This document shows positions 22,260-33,265 of a DNA stretch of 64,000 nucleotides, in pieces. The position numbers and the translations under genes are program-made. Origin of the DNA: Scolanthus callimorphus (lineage: Eukaryota; Cnidaria; Anthozoa; Actiniaria; Edwardsiidae); the NCBI GenBank assembly GCA_033964015.1, contig JAWWUD010000105.1, forward strand, positions 124,001-188,000, read 5' to 3'. Under the pieces are notes generated by a model. The model had not been told where the DNA came from and made no database searches. It saw only the letters and a program-made list of their open reading frames with translations. Position 1 is the stretch's first letter, and each line of letters starts with the position of its first letter.

Positions 22260-22376
22260 GATCTCTTAGAACCGTTACTTGCACTAGTTTGGTCGACGTT
22301 GGGCACAAAGGACTTTCACACGTTAGGTGAAAGAGCCCAAGGAATCTACCGCAACAAGTTGTGTTCTATGAAAGAG
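22260..22376 (+). CDS. Exon of a MYBBP1A (Pol5)-like host gene
   Basis: This is a 117-bp exon of 39 codons. The acceptor is TTTTCTGTTCAG and the donor is AAAGAG/GTAAGA. The peptide runs DLLEPLLALVWSTLGTKDFH then TLGERAQGIYRNKLCSMKE. It starts and ends in phase 0 and joins cleanly to the exon at 23509. In the family the matching region is the helical-repeat C-terminal half, shortly before a segment with a conserved LC dipeptide. MYBBP1A/Pol5 proteins act in the nucleolus in rRNA gene transcription and ribosome assembly. The identity rests on remembered similarity across five exons. Confidence 0.55.
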
Positions 22377-22379
22377 GTA

Positions 22380-23508
22380 AGATTGTTAAGCAATGTGATA
22401 ATTTCGTGCGATGATATATTAACCTGGCCTGCAAATAATTATTCCACCTAAAACATTTTTTATTTATCGTAAAATCATATTACGCCAAGTTGTTTGCTCT
22501 CTTAAATATGAGTATCGTGAAATTTAAAATTTTGGACCGAAAACGTGAGTAGACATCAAATATTTTTTATGGCGCACGCTTAGCTCGTTCATTAGTTCAT
22601 AGTCTTTGGCGTATCTCTTTTTGCTTTTTTTATTTGAAAGATAACTGCACTTAACATGTTTTATTGTATTGTTGACTTCAATCTCCAAAACCTGCCGTCA
22701 TCTGTAAGCTCAGCTATTTTCACTGAAGGTCATTCATCCGAAATGGAATTTAACATAGATTTCTTTTCGAACTTTATCTGGTGCTGGTACTCGTTTCAGA
22801 GTTGCGACTGCTCAAACGCACACCATTTATGACAAACAAAATTTTCGAACTATTATTAAAAGAGCCAAAATCAGAATTAATTTATTCCCTGAACACTACA
22901 ACACATATATGTACTAAAATCCCTTATAGCTGGATTACATCATAAAAAAGGTTTGTCATAGAATTCGTAATGCTGTCATTGACTCGTCAGCCTGGCTCGT
23001 TGTATTTTTCAAAGAGGCTTGCATTACCCTAGTATTACTTTACAGTTTCACTTGTGGCGCAAGGAAAGTAGTAGGGGCTATAGATAACTCATTACTCAAC
23101 ACACCATTCACACACGTCCAACCAGGGACCCTGACCGTGACTTAGCATTTTCATGCCCAGTCCCTCATGCCAGAGTACTCTCCAAGAGCCCTCCCTCTCC
23201 ATGACAACAGTTAATATTTTCTGGCTGTTTTCTGTTCCGTTTGTGTACCGCTATGTGCTCTTTAAAACCATATAAAATGTTTATTTATCGTAAAATTATT
23301 TTATGCCAAGCTGTTTGCTCTCTAAAATATGAGCATCGTGAAATTTAACATTTGTAACCGAAAACGTGAGTAGACACCAAATAATGTTTTCTGGCGATTT
23401 GTATTTATATACATGTCTGTTCCATATCTTTTTGGCTGCCTCACGCATGACCCTGGATTAGATATGTTCCTTCATGTGCATCTGCTTATTGATCATATTT
23501 TTATCCAG
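22380..23508. other. Intron of the MYBBP1A-like gene
   Basis: Lies between two phase-compatible exons. It contains a short repeated segment (TTTATCGTAAAATCATATTA near 22461 and a near copy at 23283, each followed by GCCAAGYTGTTTGCTCTC). No other feature seen. Confidence 0.5.
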
Positions 23509-23584
23509 CATCCTTTGACAGAAGACGTGGACAGTGACGATATCCATTCCAGAATAGAAATGCTTGTTCACAGGGCTATGAAAG
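23509..23584 (+). CDS. Exon of a MYBBP1A-like host gene
   Basis: This is a 76-bp exon. The acceptor is ATTTTTATCCAG and the donor is ATGAAAG/GTTTGT. The peptide HPLTEDVDSDDIHSRIEMLV then HRAMK follows the LCSMKE end of the previous exon in phase 0. In vertebrate MYBBP1A the LC dipeptide is likewise followed by a polar stretch and an amphipathic helix of the form HxxxExLVxxA. The exon ends in phase 1, but the next one I found (29083) starts in phase 0, so one exon is missing from my reading. Confidence 0.5.
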
Positions 23585-23589
23585 GTTTG

Positions 23590-24350
23590 TGTGAAAAGTT
23601 TCATATTTCAATGTGCGCCTATTCGGCACTATGACACTGCTTTAAACTGACACTATTTTTATTAGTTATTTTTATTATTGAAAAACGATCCTTAAATAAG
23701 TAACAGTAAAACACAAGTCGCATCTTGACAAGTGATACCTAATTTTAAAGCTTATGTCTTCTCCTCAACTATTAAAACTTTATTTCTTTAATTTGATTAA
23801 CCACGATTTTTTAGGGTGTTTCCTTTCTGTCGCATCAGGTCAAGTTTCGAGAGCTCCAGGCACGCGGATTTACGATGCTTTCGTTCTTTAACAGTCCTCA
23901 TGATTGTAAGCTGCGCGGCTGCAATTTGCGCCATCTAATGCAGCCCGTTAAGTCCTCCAACCTCTCCTTGTCTAGCGGTTGTGTACTTTCAGCCGCTTTG
24001 AGTTCCCTCACGATGAGGAGAAGATCCTTTCTTTCTTTCTTTCTTTCTTTAACAACAATCATCATAGGCTTAGATATGTTCTAAAAAACCGTGTTGGGGA
24101 TTTTTGAAATTTTAAGAGAGCCGATTTTAGAGACAATTTTGTGTCCGCTATTTTTTTAACGCAAAATTAAAAATATATATTTAAAAAACCGTGAAATTAG
24201 GTTTTGTAAAATTAAATTAAATTATACACCATAGTTTAGTCCAGGATATAAACTTTACAATGACGTACCACTTAGTACCCCGAAGGTAGTACTCCGAAGG
24301 TAGACCGTAACCTTGAGTGGAAACGCCGTAACTGGGGCCACCCTCTAGGA
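23590..24350. other. Intron sequence
   Basis: No feature recognised apart from a TTTC simple repeat near 24028-24050. I searched for the missing exon here without success. Confidence 0.4.
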
Positions 24351-24353
24351 ATT

Positions 24354-24627
24354 AGAGCGGATTTCGTATGACTGTAAAAAGTACCGTGAAAAGTTGTACC
24401 GGGACCGGGACCGAGTCGCGCGATTTCATTTGGCTCTAAGGACCGTAATTTGTTCCGCTGCAATGCAATTTGATTGGCCGTCCTTGATTTGCTGTACCTT
24501 ACTTACGTGCCGCAACAATGCAATCTGATTGGTTGTCCGTGATTTGACTTGCCGCGAGACGAAGTAAGCGAGGTTCCGTATCTACACAGCAGGTAATGTT
24601 CACAGTCATATGAAATCCGCGCTATTA
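24354..24627. mobile_element. MITE, AGAGCGGATTTCRTATGACTGT family
   Basis: The left arm TTAGAGCGGATTTCGTATGA continues CTGT. The right arm, inverted, reads AATAGCGCGGATTTCATATG then ACTGTGAA. The interior includes two related segments, TGCAATTTGATTGGCCGTCC and TGCAATCTGATTGGTTGTCC. Non-coding, about 274 bp. Confidence 0.6.
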
Positions 24628-24629
24628 TT

Positions 24630-25395
24630 GAGTACATGTCAATGAGATCTTCTTTTCGTTGCAGCCCCTTCATTAAGCATTGTTTCACTTGTTGCTCGCG
24701 GTTGCATGCTACTGGTGAGTATCGCATAGACGCTGTGTTGTCTAGATACTATCATTAGGGAGTTAAACTGAGCTGCGGCGACAGAGACGAAGACGACGAC
24801 AAAGTCATATTCATCAGTAAAAACATTCAAAATTTTCCTTTTCAAGTTGAAAAGCAATTTCATAAAAGCAAATTCACAAATAAGCGTGTTCATATCAACA
24901 CAATCGTTATTCACATTCTCGCCAGAAAAATGCTTTCTACATGCATACATGCATGTGCGAGTATTCTTTTCTATTATCAGGTGCATTATTATCTTCAGTT
25001 GTCGTCCTCGTTGCCGCCCTCACTATATAGTCTCTATAGACCTTCTATCCACGAAGTACCTGTAATTCAGCTCTTGGGCTGCAAGAGAGTGCTATTGGGC
25101 AATTCCAGAAAATATATGTGCCCTTGGGACGGCCTTTTTTTTCGGTGGAATGCAAATTTGTTGGTGGAGGTTAAAGGTCACATCACAGCCACGTGCTTGT
25201 GGGGAGGCGACCATTCTCGTACCCAGAGCTCCCGGGACATCCATTTGAGTGGCTTTGCTGATTGGCTGATTTTGAATGTTAAGGCATGCGCAGAAAGTTC
25301 TTTCCCACAACGGCATGCGTCACAATCTCGTACCCAGAGCCCGTCATCTTTTGGCCAGCGGCAAGATTCAGGGCTCTGTGGGAATCGATTTTTTT
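24630..25395. other. Intron sequence with tandem-like short repeats
   Basis: Contains two copies of TCTCGTACCCAGAGC (near 25216 and 25326) in a stretch with overlapping frames on both strands (24930-25409 on +). No known protein motif. The frames lack credible exon borders. Confidence 0.35.
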
Positions 25396-25398
25396 CAT

Positions 25399-25552
25399 GT
25401 TTTCCATGAATGCCGTGTATGAATTCGATGTTTAACAGTTCTCGAAACGTCAGAGAATTAGCTAGCCTTATATCAGAGGGTAGATTGTTCCATAGAGTGG
25501 CACCACTGTAACAGAAATTATTAGTATTCCGAACGCGGCAATGGATTCATTT
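25399..25552 (-). pseudogene. LINE C-terminal tail fragment
   Basis: On the - strand the frame reads NFCYSGATLWNNLPSDIRLA then NSLTFRELLNIEFI. This is the SxxGxxLWNxLPxxIR block found at the end of many LINE polyproteins. It is only about 150 bp and adjoins the minisatellite element at 25604. Confidence 0.7.
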
Positions 25553-25603
25553 TCCGATTATTATTTTTTTGCAATAAACACGGCACGATTTTTCTCATAA
25601 GGG

Positions 25604-26433
25604 CCCATTTTATGACCATCGTTTTCTCTACTACGCTCTCTACTACGCGGTACTACGGTGCATGTTCTTTGAAATATAACTTTTTTATTTTTCCCACTAC
25701 GCTACTACGGTACTACGGTGCATGTTCTTTGAAAATATAACTTTTTTATTTCTCCAACTACGCTACTACGGTACTACGGTGCATGCGCTTGGGGAATAAC
25801 TTTTTTTTCCCACTACGCTACTACGGTGCATGTTCATCGAAAATAACTTTTTTATTTCTCCCACTACGCAACTACGGTACTACGGTGCATGTTCATCGAA
25901 AATAACTTTTTTAGTTTTCCCACTACGCTACTACGGTACTACTGTGCATGTTCATCGAAAATAACTTTTTTATTTTTCCCACTACGCTACTACGGTACTA
26001 CGGTGCATGTTCTTTGAAAATATAACTTTTTTATTTCTCCAACTACGCTACTACGGTACTACGGTGCATGCGCTTGGGGAATAACTTATTTTTCCTCACT
26101 ACGCTACTACGGTGCATGTTCATCGAAAATAACTTTTCTATTTCTCCCACTACGCAACTACGGTACTACGGTGCATGTTCATCGAAAATAACTTTTTTAT
26201 TTTTCCCACTACGCTACTACGGTACTACGGTGCATGTTCATCGAAAAGAACTTTTTTTATTTCTCCCACTACGCTACTACGGTACTACGGTGCATGTACT
26301 TGGAAAATAACTTTTTTATTTTTCTCCTACTACAGTACTACAAGTGTCGATTAGAGAAATCGAATAAAACTCGCCACTACGGTATTACGCGTAGTAGGGA
26401 GCGTAGTAGAGAAAACGATGGTCATATAATGGG
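25604..26433. mobile_element. Inverted-repeat element with an internal minisatellite
   Basis: Left terminus 25604-25652 (CCCATTTTATGACCATCGTT then TTCTCTACTACGCTC) is inverted at 26384-26433 with few mismatches. The 46-50-bp arms enclose a tandem array made of the motif CTACTACGGTACTACGGTGC plus a T-rich spacer. No clear target duplication is seen. It resembles a foldback-type or MITE element that recruited a minisatellite. Non-coding: the open frame at 26068-26310 is simply the repeat translated. Confidence 0.75.
25640..26335. repeat. Minisatellite of about 57 bp with 285-bp higher-order period
   Basis: Roughly a dozen units share CCCACTACGCTACTACGGTA and GGTGCATGTTCATCGAAAAT followed by AACTTTTTTATTT. 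A variant unit with GCATGCGCTTGGGGAATAAC occurs at 25781 and again at 26066, 285 bp apart. The intervening units also repeat in order, which shows a second-level duplication. Confidence 0.8.
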
Positions 26434-26439
26434 TCTGGT

Positions 26440-27500
26440 ATACGTTGGCATGGTTCTCTGACATAGTGTTTTCCACCTTTTAGGCAAATATAATATATAA
26501 ATATATAACAAATATCAATAAAACTAAAAACCAAAAACGTCCCCACGATTTATAGGTTTTTGGCGACTTCGAAGTTGCTGTGAGTATTTACTCGGCAAGA
26601 CGCAAAGTGCGAGAATTGTGGCCACTCGCGCAAAACCGATGCCACGACAAATTTAGTTACTCTTGATTTTTATGTTTTAAATAACAAAGATGCATTACGT
26701 TCGATTTTCAGGCTATAAACGAAGCTGCAGTGCATGCCGATTGCATTAAAACATGCAGGATAGCGACTCTTGTATTCGATAACACCGAAGTGACCCCGGG
26801 ACAAATATTGTGAAAATCAGTTAGTTCGTGGCGCAAACTACAAACGTCTGCATATAGTGTTGCTTGCGAAATGAAGCAATTCAAGAAAGCAGATGGATTT
26901 GTTATTATTTGAGTCAGACCGAAAACGATATAGATATTGTATTAAAGTCGTCTGCTGCCCCTGTTGTATTCAGTCATTCGGATTCATCGAGTTTGCGTGA
27001 TTGATGAAACGAACCCATTCAACGATATATGTGGGGATAAACGATGCAGATTGCTATCTTCACATCTTTAGCAAAATCTTTAGAAACATAATTTCGAAAC
27101 CAGAAGAGCTAAATGGAGAGGAAATATGCCTTTTTACGGATTTAATTTGAATCTCCGAAACGAACTTGAGAGCATGATGACTACTCGGCGGCTAGTACAG
27201 AGTGATTAGCATGGTGTGAAACGCGGAAGCTATAATGTGACCGAGGGTAAGCCGCAATGCATATAGGGATACCAGTACTTCCTCCTATGGTTGTTTAGCT
27301 TGGTGACCTAGCCTCCTAGTCTCAGAACAATGACTCTCAAGAGGACAAATGAAATAGATGTTTGGGACTGCCTTCAGCAAGAAGTCATAGAACGCCATAA
27401 AGCTCATTGGAAAGAGCTGGTGGAACATTATCAGCAACGTACTTGGTAATAGCCAAGAAGTTGCGCTGAAGCAACTAACGATCTTGTGCCTAGTTACTAT
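26440..27500. other. Intron sequence, no recognised feature
   Basis: No transposon end or RNA motif recognised. A frame following an AG at 26711 (AINEAAVHADCIKTCRIATL) was considered as a missing exon and is unconvincing. Confidence 0.35.
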
Positions 27501-27504
27501 AATA

Positions 27505-27972
27505 AGAAAATAATAATAATAGTCTTTATTGCCAAAAGAGAAAATACATATCTTATGTTACAAATATATGACATAAAAATCTCATTAAAAGGCTAAAATA
27601 CTATTAATACACGCAAATATATATATTTTTACTAATTAAGAGCCAAATACTTTAAAATTTTAATTTTAATTTTAATTTTAAAAACGGTTAATGAACGAGT
27701 TCTTAAAACGTGTAGAATTAATCTTAGGTTTAACTAGAGGGTTTAACACACGGAATAACGCCTGATAAAGGGTGTCGATTAGCAGAGCGAGTCACGGTCT
27801 TAAAAATTTTACAATCTTGTTTTTCTAAAATTTATGTACTATTTACAGTCTCGATATAATCAATCTCAGACTGAATGTATCCCTCCTTCCGTAAAGATCT
27901 TAGAACAAAGATACATTTATTTGCCTTAATGAGCTTATTTCTAACGTGCACGCTGTATTTTCAGTCGTACAG
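27505..27972 (-). pseudogene. LINE 3' fragment with internal deletion
   Basis: Read from 27972 downward it encodes KYSVHVRNKLIKANKCIFVL then RSLRKEGYIQSEIDYIETV. After a deletion it resumes LEKQDCKIFKTVTRSANRHP and, in another frame, TLYQALFRVLNPLVKPKINS then TRFKNSFINRF. It ends with an AATAAAGACTATTATTATT tail at about 27505. That tail is typical of non-LTR elements that end in short tandem trinucleotides. A lost middle and frame changes make it dead. Confidence 0.75.
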
Positions 27973-28050
27973 GAACGGACTGAGACAAGAGAAAATACAT
28001 ATATTATGTTACAAATATATGACATAAAAATCTCATTAAATGGCTAAAAT
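27538..28050. repeat. Direct repeat of the LINE 3' tail segment
   Basis: About 60 bp at 27538-27597 (GAGAAAATACATATCTTATG then TTACAAATATATGACATAAA...) recurs at 27989-28050 with three or four mismatches. The second copy directly follows the upstream end of the LINE fragment, so it may mark an older insertion of the same family. Confidence 0.7.
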
Positions 28051-28399
28051 GTGTTAGGCAATGAAGAGGATGCACAAATTTAGAAAGAATCCTGACTATC
28101 AAAATTAGGAGACTAGACAGACCTTGATGGACAATGACGAATTTTAATTGGACAGAAGCAACAAAGTTAGCCTTGACAAGCGTAAATTTTTACTCAACAA
28201 GATGTTCAAGAAGCAGCCCATCCCAGCCAGCGGTACAAAAGTGGGATGAACAGTTTTATGAACGATTGTTGTGCTTTCTTATAAGTTACTTAAAATAGCC
28301 TATGACGTCATTAGTAATCCGAAGGAGCGGCCAGTGCGATTTCTTTATTTACGCCCACTTTATGGCACTTAGAAAATTTTCAGGCAAGTTATTGAGAAA

Positions 28400-28495
28400 A
28401 AAGTATTCATGGTGGCGCGAACCCTCAACCCTGTGCAAATTACCCATTCATAACCCAACATCTTACACATGAGCTACGAGAGAGTTCGCAGGTCA
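28400..28495 (-). repeat. Degenerate tRNA-like SINE head
   Basis: On - an A-box-like GTAGCTCATGTGTAAGATG is followed about 50 bp later by GGGTTCGCGCC in the B-box position. The stems are poorly preserved. A GC-rich stretch of CGGCC/AGGCGG motifs lies nearby at 28600-28690. Confidence 0.35.
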
Positions 28496-29082
28496 ACTTC
28501 CTCCTTTTAATTCACTCATAGAGCGAGAATATGTGATTCATAATGAATATTTATTCTAGCTAGCCGCAATCTTGACGTGGGCGTAAAAAATAAATTCGCG
28601 CGGCGCGTTTATACGGCCCAAGCGAAGGCGGCCCAGGCGTTTGCAGCCCGGGGTAGGCGGTCCGTTTTGGGGTCCATTTTTTATGCGCGGCGTATGCGGC
28701 CAGACCTGTGACCTCCCCACAAGCGCGTGACTGTGCCGTGACCTTTGACGTCCACCGAAACATTAGTATTCTAGCAAACAAAAGAGGCCGATTCGGCCTC
28801 AGTTATTCTACTGACGTGTCTTTTCCTATGTAAATGAATCAACCCGAACGAGGGTTTGTAACGAATCATGCTCTCAGACCAACGATGACAAATTTTGTGG
28901 CTCTTGTGTAGTTAGTGGGTGAATAGTTTTTACATTATCTAGCGCACGATACATCCGCTCTTATCAAATCACTGTACTTATTATGTACTGGACCCGTTGC
29001 AGGTACCTCCTTTTCCCCCATGTAATTGTAAAATCGACCTTATACACTAATCTGTATTTTTAATGCGTTTTTGTTGGCCCAG

Positions 29083-29175
29083 ATTCGTGTACTCAAAGGG
29101 GGCTCTGAGGGAGAGGCTGAACCTCAAACGAAAAAGAGAAAGTACGAAAAGCATCCATCAGCGACGCATGACCAG
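29083..29175 (+). CDS. Exon of a MYBBP1A-like host gene
   Basis: This is a 93-bp exon of 31 codons. The acceptor is TTGTTGGCCCAG and the donor is GACCAG/GTTTGT. The peptide is IRVLKGGSEGEAEPQTKKRK then YEKHPSATHDQ. It starts and ends in phase 0. In vertebrate MYBBP1A a hydrophobic helix ending RVLKG precedes a low-complexity linker at the equivalent place, and the RVLKGG match plus the charged linker fits. The ISL2EU-like transposon begins 388 bp downstream, inside the next intron. Confidence 0.5.
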
Positions 29176-29563
29176 GTTTGTGATATAGAGAATACTACAT
29201 GGAAAGTGCGCGCGTACGGAATTTACGCACGAGTTTGTTCGTGTCAGAAATCGAACGAGCGAGGCTTTGCGAGGGAGTGAAATCACGAAGCATAACTTTA
29301 ATAACTTAACTAAAGACAAATGTGCTCGAAATTAATGTTACCTTGAAGTCATGATTTCGCGTAAATTATTTCGACTTCACTATCCATTACGATGCAGCTT
29401 GTTCTGTTTCCATTGCCTGAATTTGGTTTTGTTGCTTTGACTGGTGGCACTTTCGAGTGAGTTTTCCAGTTCAAATTCGTTGTCATTTCTCAGAATTCCA
29501 GGCTCGTATTCTCCACCGTCATTCTTTTACAGGCTGGATAAAATCCACCATGTATTGAACAAT

Positions 29564-29656
29564 AAACCAAATCAGGGTTCAAGAATAACCGCGAGAGTCC
29601 TGGGTCGAGGGGGAAAAAATCCGACCGGAAGTGATTATTTTCCATATGTTTCACTG
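29564..29656 (+). repeat. Left terminal inverted repeat of the ISL2EU-like element
   Basis: Matches the reverse complement of 38165-38249. This copy has about 16 extra bases (GGGGAAAAAATCCGACC region). The shared sequence covers the first 40 bp plus GAAGTGATTATTTTCCA and CTGTAAAA. Confidence 0.75.
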
Positions 29657-29970
29657 TAAAATACTCGCTTTTAGGCTCGATTAGTTGTGCTCTGGCGTCG
29701 TAATTCGCAGGTTTATACGGAAATTTCGAGCACCGGATATTAGGTTAATCCTTTCTTCGCTAGAATCAAGGCAGTTTTGATCCTGAAATTATTTTCTGCT
29801 CAAGAAAACGGGAAAGCGAGACTCAAAGGCAAGTCGCTTCTCCGTCAGTCGGTTCTTGACAAGCACGAGTTGGTATCGATCGTGAAATTATTTTCTTTTC
29901 TCAGGAAAACGAACCCTATTCGGTTCTCTATTCAAAAAACGTAAATATATCTATATTATATTCTTCCACA

Positions 29971-31441
29971 ATGAGGATTTGCGCTTTTACTCACTGCAGC
30001 AATTCCACCTATCACCTAAAAAAGGGGAAAAAACTTCCGTGCGGTGTTCACCAGTCTAAAGTTCTCAAAGTTATCCATCGGCAGTGTGGCTGTGATCCAC
30101 ATTTGAGCTTTTCCCCTTCCCCTCCGCCGAAACTGATGGCGAAACCAGGCGCGAGTGGACGAAGATAGTGAACAGAAAGGATCCAAGGACGGGTAAAATC
30201 TGGCACCTCCCAAGGAGCGCTGTAATATCACAAATAACATGAGGAGAACAACTTCGACACCTGCAGTACGTGAAAGCACGAGTTTCCTTTGCGAACCCCC
30301 ACAAGATGTTGACATTCAAGCTTTGACTGATGATCATAGCTATGCGTTTGCTACTGATGACCAACATGACCAGCATTTCAACTGTGAGGGTTGTCTCACA
30401 AGAGATGCAGAAATCACAAGACTGAAACAACAGCTGAACAATGTGTACACTCAACAATGGATGATCTCAAAACTCAAGCAAATAAACAAATATAACCTAT
30501 TTTCACAAAATTTACTGCAACTGATGCTAAAGTTAACACATATACTGGGATGCCAAACAAAGGATCCTTTGAGGCCTTACACAAACATCCATTTAAGAAA
30601 TCAAATAGATTACGGTATTGGTCTGGTAAAAAACGTGTTATTTCCTCAAGAGTTAGAAAATTTGTGCAACGCAAGCGCAAGCTGAGAAAGCAAGAAAAGC
30701 GAGGACCAGGCAGAAGGCTATCCTCCAAGGATGAAATGCTGTTAACCCTGATGAAAATAAAGCAGTCTTTATCAAATGAAATCCTTGCTGATTTATTTGA
30801 CATCAGCAAAACACTAGTCTCTTCAATATTTTTAAATATTAAAACACCTGGATTAAGTTCCTGGCACATGAGCTGAGACCAATGATAAGCTGGCCAGACA
30901 GAGAAAGCATTAACCGGAAGCTCCCAGAGTCTATTAAGGCCAATTATCCCAACTTGAGGTGCACAATAGATTGTAGTGAAGTCTTTATTGACAAACCAAG
31001 GGACTTGAAACTACAAGCTCTTACCTGGTCTGACTACAAGAAACATAATACAGTGAAATTCCTCATTGGCATAATGCCCCAAATGGGCAAATCAGCTTCC
31101 TGTCCAAATCGTGGGGCGGCAGAGCTTCAGACCGTCATTATTATTTTCTTAGAAAACTGGAGCCTGGTGATCTAATAATGGCAGATCGTGGTTTTACAAT
31201 AAAAGAAGATCTTATCATGAGGGGTACGACCCTCAAGATACCACCACCCAGTTCAGGGCATAAGCAAATGACTCAAGAGAATGTGAGGTCTACAGAAAAA
31301 ATTGCAAATGCAAGGATACACGTGGAGAGAGACATTGGCAGAATGAAGCACTTTTATATCACTTTGGTGCCAGTCATTGATGATATTCTTACTGTCAGTA
31401 CTTGCCTGTGCAACTTTCTACCACCATTAACATCATGGTAA
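29971..31441 (+). pseudogene. Broken THAP-HTH-DDE transposase
   Basis: The start ATG at 29971 opens MRICAFTHCSNSTYHLKKGK, the CX4C half of a THAP zinc finger. After a frameshift near 30098 come FELFPFPS, REWTKIVNRKDPRTGKIWH and SAVIS, where the closing Cys/His pair is lost. Next is a coiled-coil-like DAEITRLKQQL (about 30405-30440). Then a helix-turn-helix segment, SNEILADLFDISKTLVSSIF (about 30774-30833). The DDE_Tnp_4 domain follows with WIKFLAHELRPMISWPDRES, IDCSEVFIDKPRDL (first Asp), WGGRASDRH, LIMADRGFTIKEDL (second Asp) and ARIHVERDIGRMK (Glu). All three catalytic acids survive, but the frame changes at least three times. Role: transposition of the host element. Confidence 0.85.
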
Positions 31442-31444
31442 ACA

Positions 31445-32320
31445 AACAGCTCTGGTTTTGAGAACAATTTACATGAACATCCATGCTTTCCCTCCAATGT
31501 GCCAGGCATTTATCAAGATCTGGTCTTGTTCATGCACTGATCGAAAATGTTTTAACTTTTAAAGCTTACTTGTTTGATTTCTTGTTCGGTTACGGCTTTC
31601 TATCTCCTTTATTCTTGGTAAAAAGTGCAGCTCCTGTAGTGTTTTTCGTTTTGCATGTGCTTTCCACCTCTAACATTTGACAGAACTTTTCAATCGATGA
31701 CAGAACTTTTAAGTCGAACGAGCCAACAGCTTCTCGTTGAAATTATCTTGTAAAGTAAATATCTGGACATTGCCTTGCATACCCAGGGTAGAAATACCCG
31801 AAACGTTGGAGGAACCAGAGAGATTTTGTTTCCAAAACTTGTTGTGTTGACCAGACGAGAGTTTTGTGTCTTGTGGAGGCGCGTGTGTGCCCACGTTTCA
31901 CTAAGCGCGCGAAAAACTGTGATACGAAAAATGGAGATAAATACATTTCCCCTGCTTTTATCGTAGCTAACTTCTATCAAAAATTATAAAACAAACTTAG
32001 TTTTTGTATGTGCTATCTGATTAATAGTCCGGGAATGCTGTACTAACTAAAAAATGACGGGGCCCTGTGTGATTGGGGTATTCCACAAAAAATACCTCTC
32101 CTTCTTAGCCAATCAGCGCGCGCGATAGAATAGAGGTATGGGATTCTAGTTGAAAAGTTATCTTGACATAACTAAAACAAATAATATTCATAGTATTCAC
32201 AAAAAGGGACAATAAGATTGAAGCAGGTCCACTTCAACTTGATTTATAAGTCATCACAATGCATTGGGATGCACTGCAAAATCTCATAAAATGAAAGCAA
32301 GCTGTGTTATTTTATTTTTA
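31445..32320. other. Spacer between convergent transposon genes
   Basis: No domain recognised. Contains GCCAATCAGCGCGCGCGATA near 32109, a MITE-like subterminal motif, and short overlapping frames on both strands (31690-31980 on -). A small undetected element may lie here. Confidence 0.35.
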
Positions 32321-32325
32321 CTCAC

Positions 32326-32512
32326 CTATAGCCCTGTACTCTTTTTGTCCCTTTTCTTTATAGAGGAGTGATCTAGATGGACAGGAACAATGAAACACAT
32401 TTTCTGTGACAACATAAGTTTCTGCCCAAACAGCATTGGCATCCCTGAAACCCCTCTTTTGAAAGGAATGCGGCCAAGTGAAAAGCGACTTTACACAGTA
32501 TTTTGTCAAATT
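32326..32512 (-). CDS. Candidate downstream exon of the SAP/SWIM/YqaJ gene
   Basis: On -, the sequence is bordered by an acceptor-like CTTCAAAGCAG and an excellent donor, CTATAG/GTGAGT. One frame is open throughout (TKYCVKSLFTWPHSFQKRGF then RDANAVWAETYVVTENVF...). It lies downstream of the YqaJ-type exon in the correct orientation. I do not recognise the peptide as part of the YqaJ fold, so the link rests on position and splice sites only. Confidence 0.35.
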
Positions 32513-32857
32513 TCTGCTTTGAAGAGTTTTTGAGAGCTAATTTATGTATCTATAATGAAATGAGCGTATTGATCATTCAAATGTCACATTGCAAAGTAAA
32601 GATTTGGCAGTTTTAAATGTGTTTGTATGAAAATTCAGAAGTTACCTTTCATGTTTTTTTAAATATTACAAAATTTGATACAAGGTCCCTTTTCACTCGA
32701 TGGCAGGTCAAATATGAATTCTCAATAAAAAAACTATTTTGGATAATCTTTTTGTTAGGTTGCCAGCCTATTACAAAGTCTTTTTGCTATTCAAATAAGA
32801 AATTATATCAGGCCCTTGGTCAACTGTTCAAATGCCAAGAATTATGTTTTGTTTTCT

Positions 32858-33250
32858 AACAAAAATGGAGCAATGTGCTTTGTAAAGAAATAGTCAGCTG
32901 CATCGCGAAGCTCAGCCCATCTTCTGGTGTCTTTGTGTACTCTTTCAAGGTAAAAGCCATGGCGTGAATATATGAAAAAGTCACACCAGTTTGTGCTTGT
33001 GATTTCCATTTGCCATTGCTGCTTTGACCTCGTGTGTGACTTTCAAGTGCAGCGACCTCTTGTGGTCCAGTTTCACCTAGTCTGTTTAGAAGGTTATCAA
33101 CTGTGTCCACGTCACTTACCATGTTAGGTATACTCTCTGGGACTCTATGTGTTGTACTCACTTCAATAATTGGACCTAAATTCACATCATCCTCTGGCAA
33201 GTAATTTGGTTCTGGAGTGTAATCAGCATATTGAAAGCCACATGCATTTG
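32858..33250 (-). pseudogene. YqaJ-like nuclease N-terminal segment
   Basis: On - the frame reads CGFQYADYTPEPNYLPEDDV then NLGP. Further on come GPQEVAALESHTRGQSSNGK and WKSQAQTG, and FTLKEYTKTPEDG. The TRGQSxxxxW...TG block is the entry of YqaJ-type viral-recombinase/exonuclease domains in eukaryotic transposons. The acidic YTPEPN...PEDDVNL linker commonly precedes it. The frame stops at about 32858 before the catalytic core, so this is a fragment or needs splicing. An in-frame TAG lies near 33255. Confidence 0.6.
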
Positions 33251-33265
33251 GCTAGCCTGAGTTAA

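Noticed and set aside
23815..23845. Micro-exon GGTGTTTCC...CATCAG as the missing exon
   Set aside because: Its length is a multiple of three, so it cannot correct the phase mismatch.
24930..25409. 159-codon open frame
   Set aside because: No recognisable domain, overlapping frames on both strands, and it runs into a LINE fragment; probably chance.
26068..26461. Open frames of 75-80 codons with repeated peptide blocks
   Set aside because: They are translations of the 57-bp minisatellite, not genes.
26712..26811. Missing MYBBP1A-like exon after the AG at 26711
   Set aside because: The frame required by the phase-1 upstream exon hits a stop within 12 codons, and no donor fits.
30016..30869. 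Minus-strand open frames of 99-131 codons
   Set aside because: They are shadows of the + strand transposase, whose conserved motifs are unmistakable.
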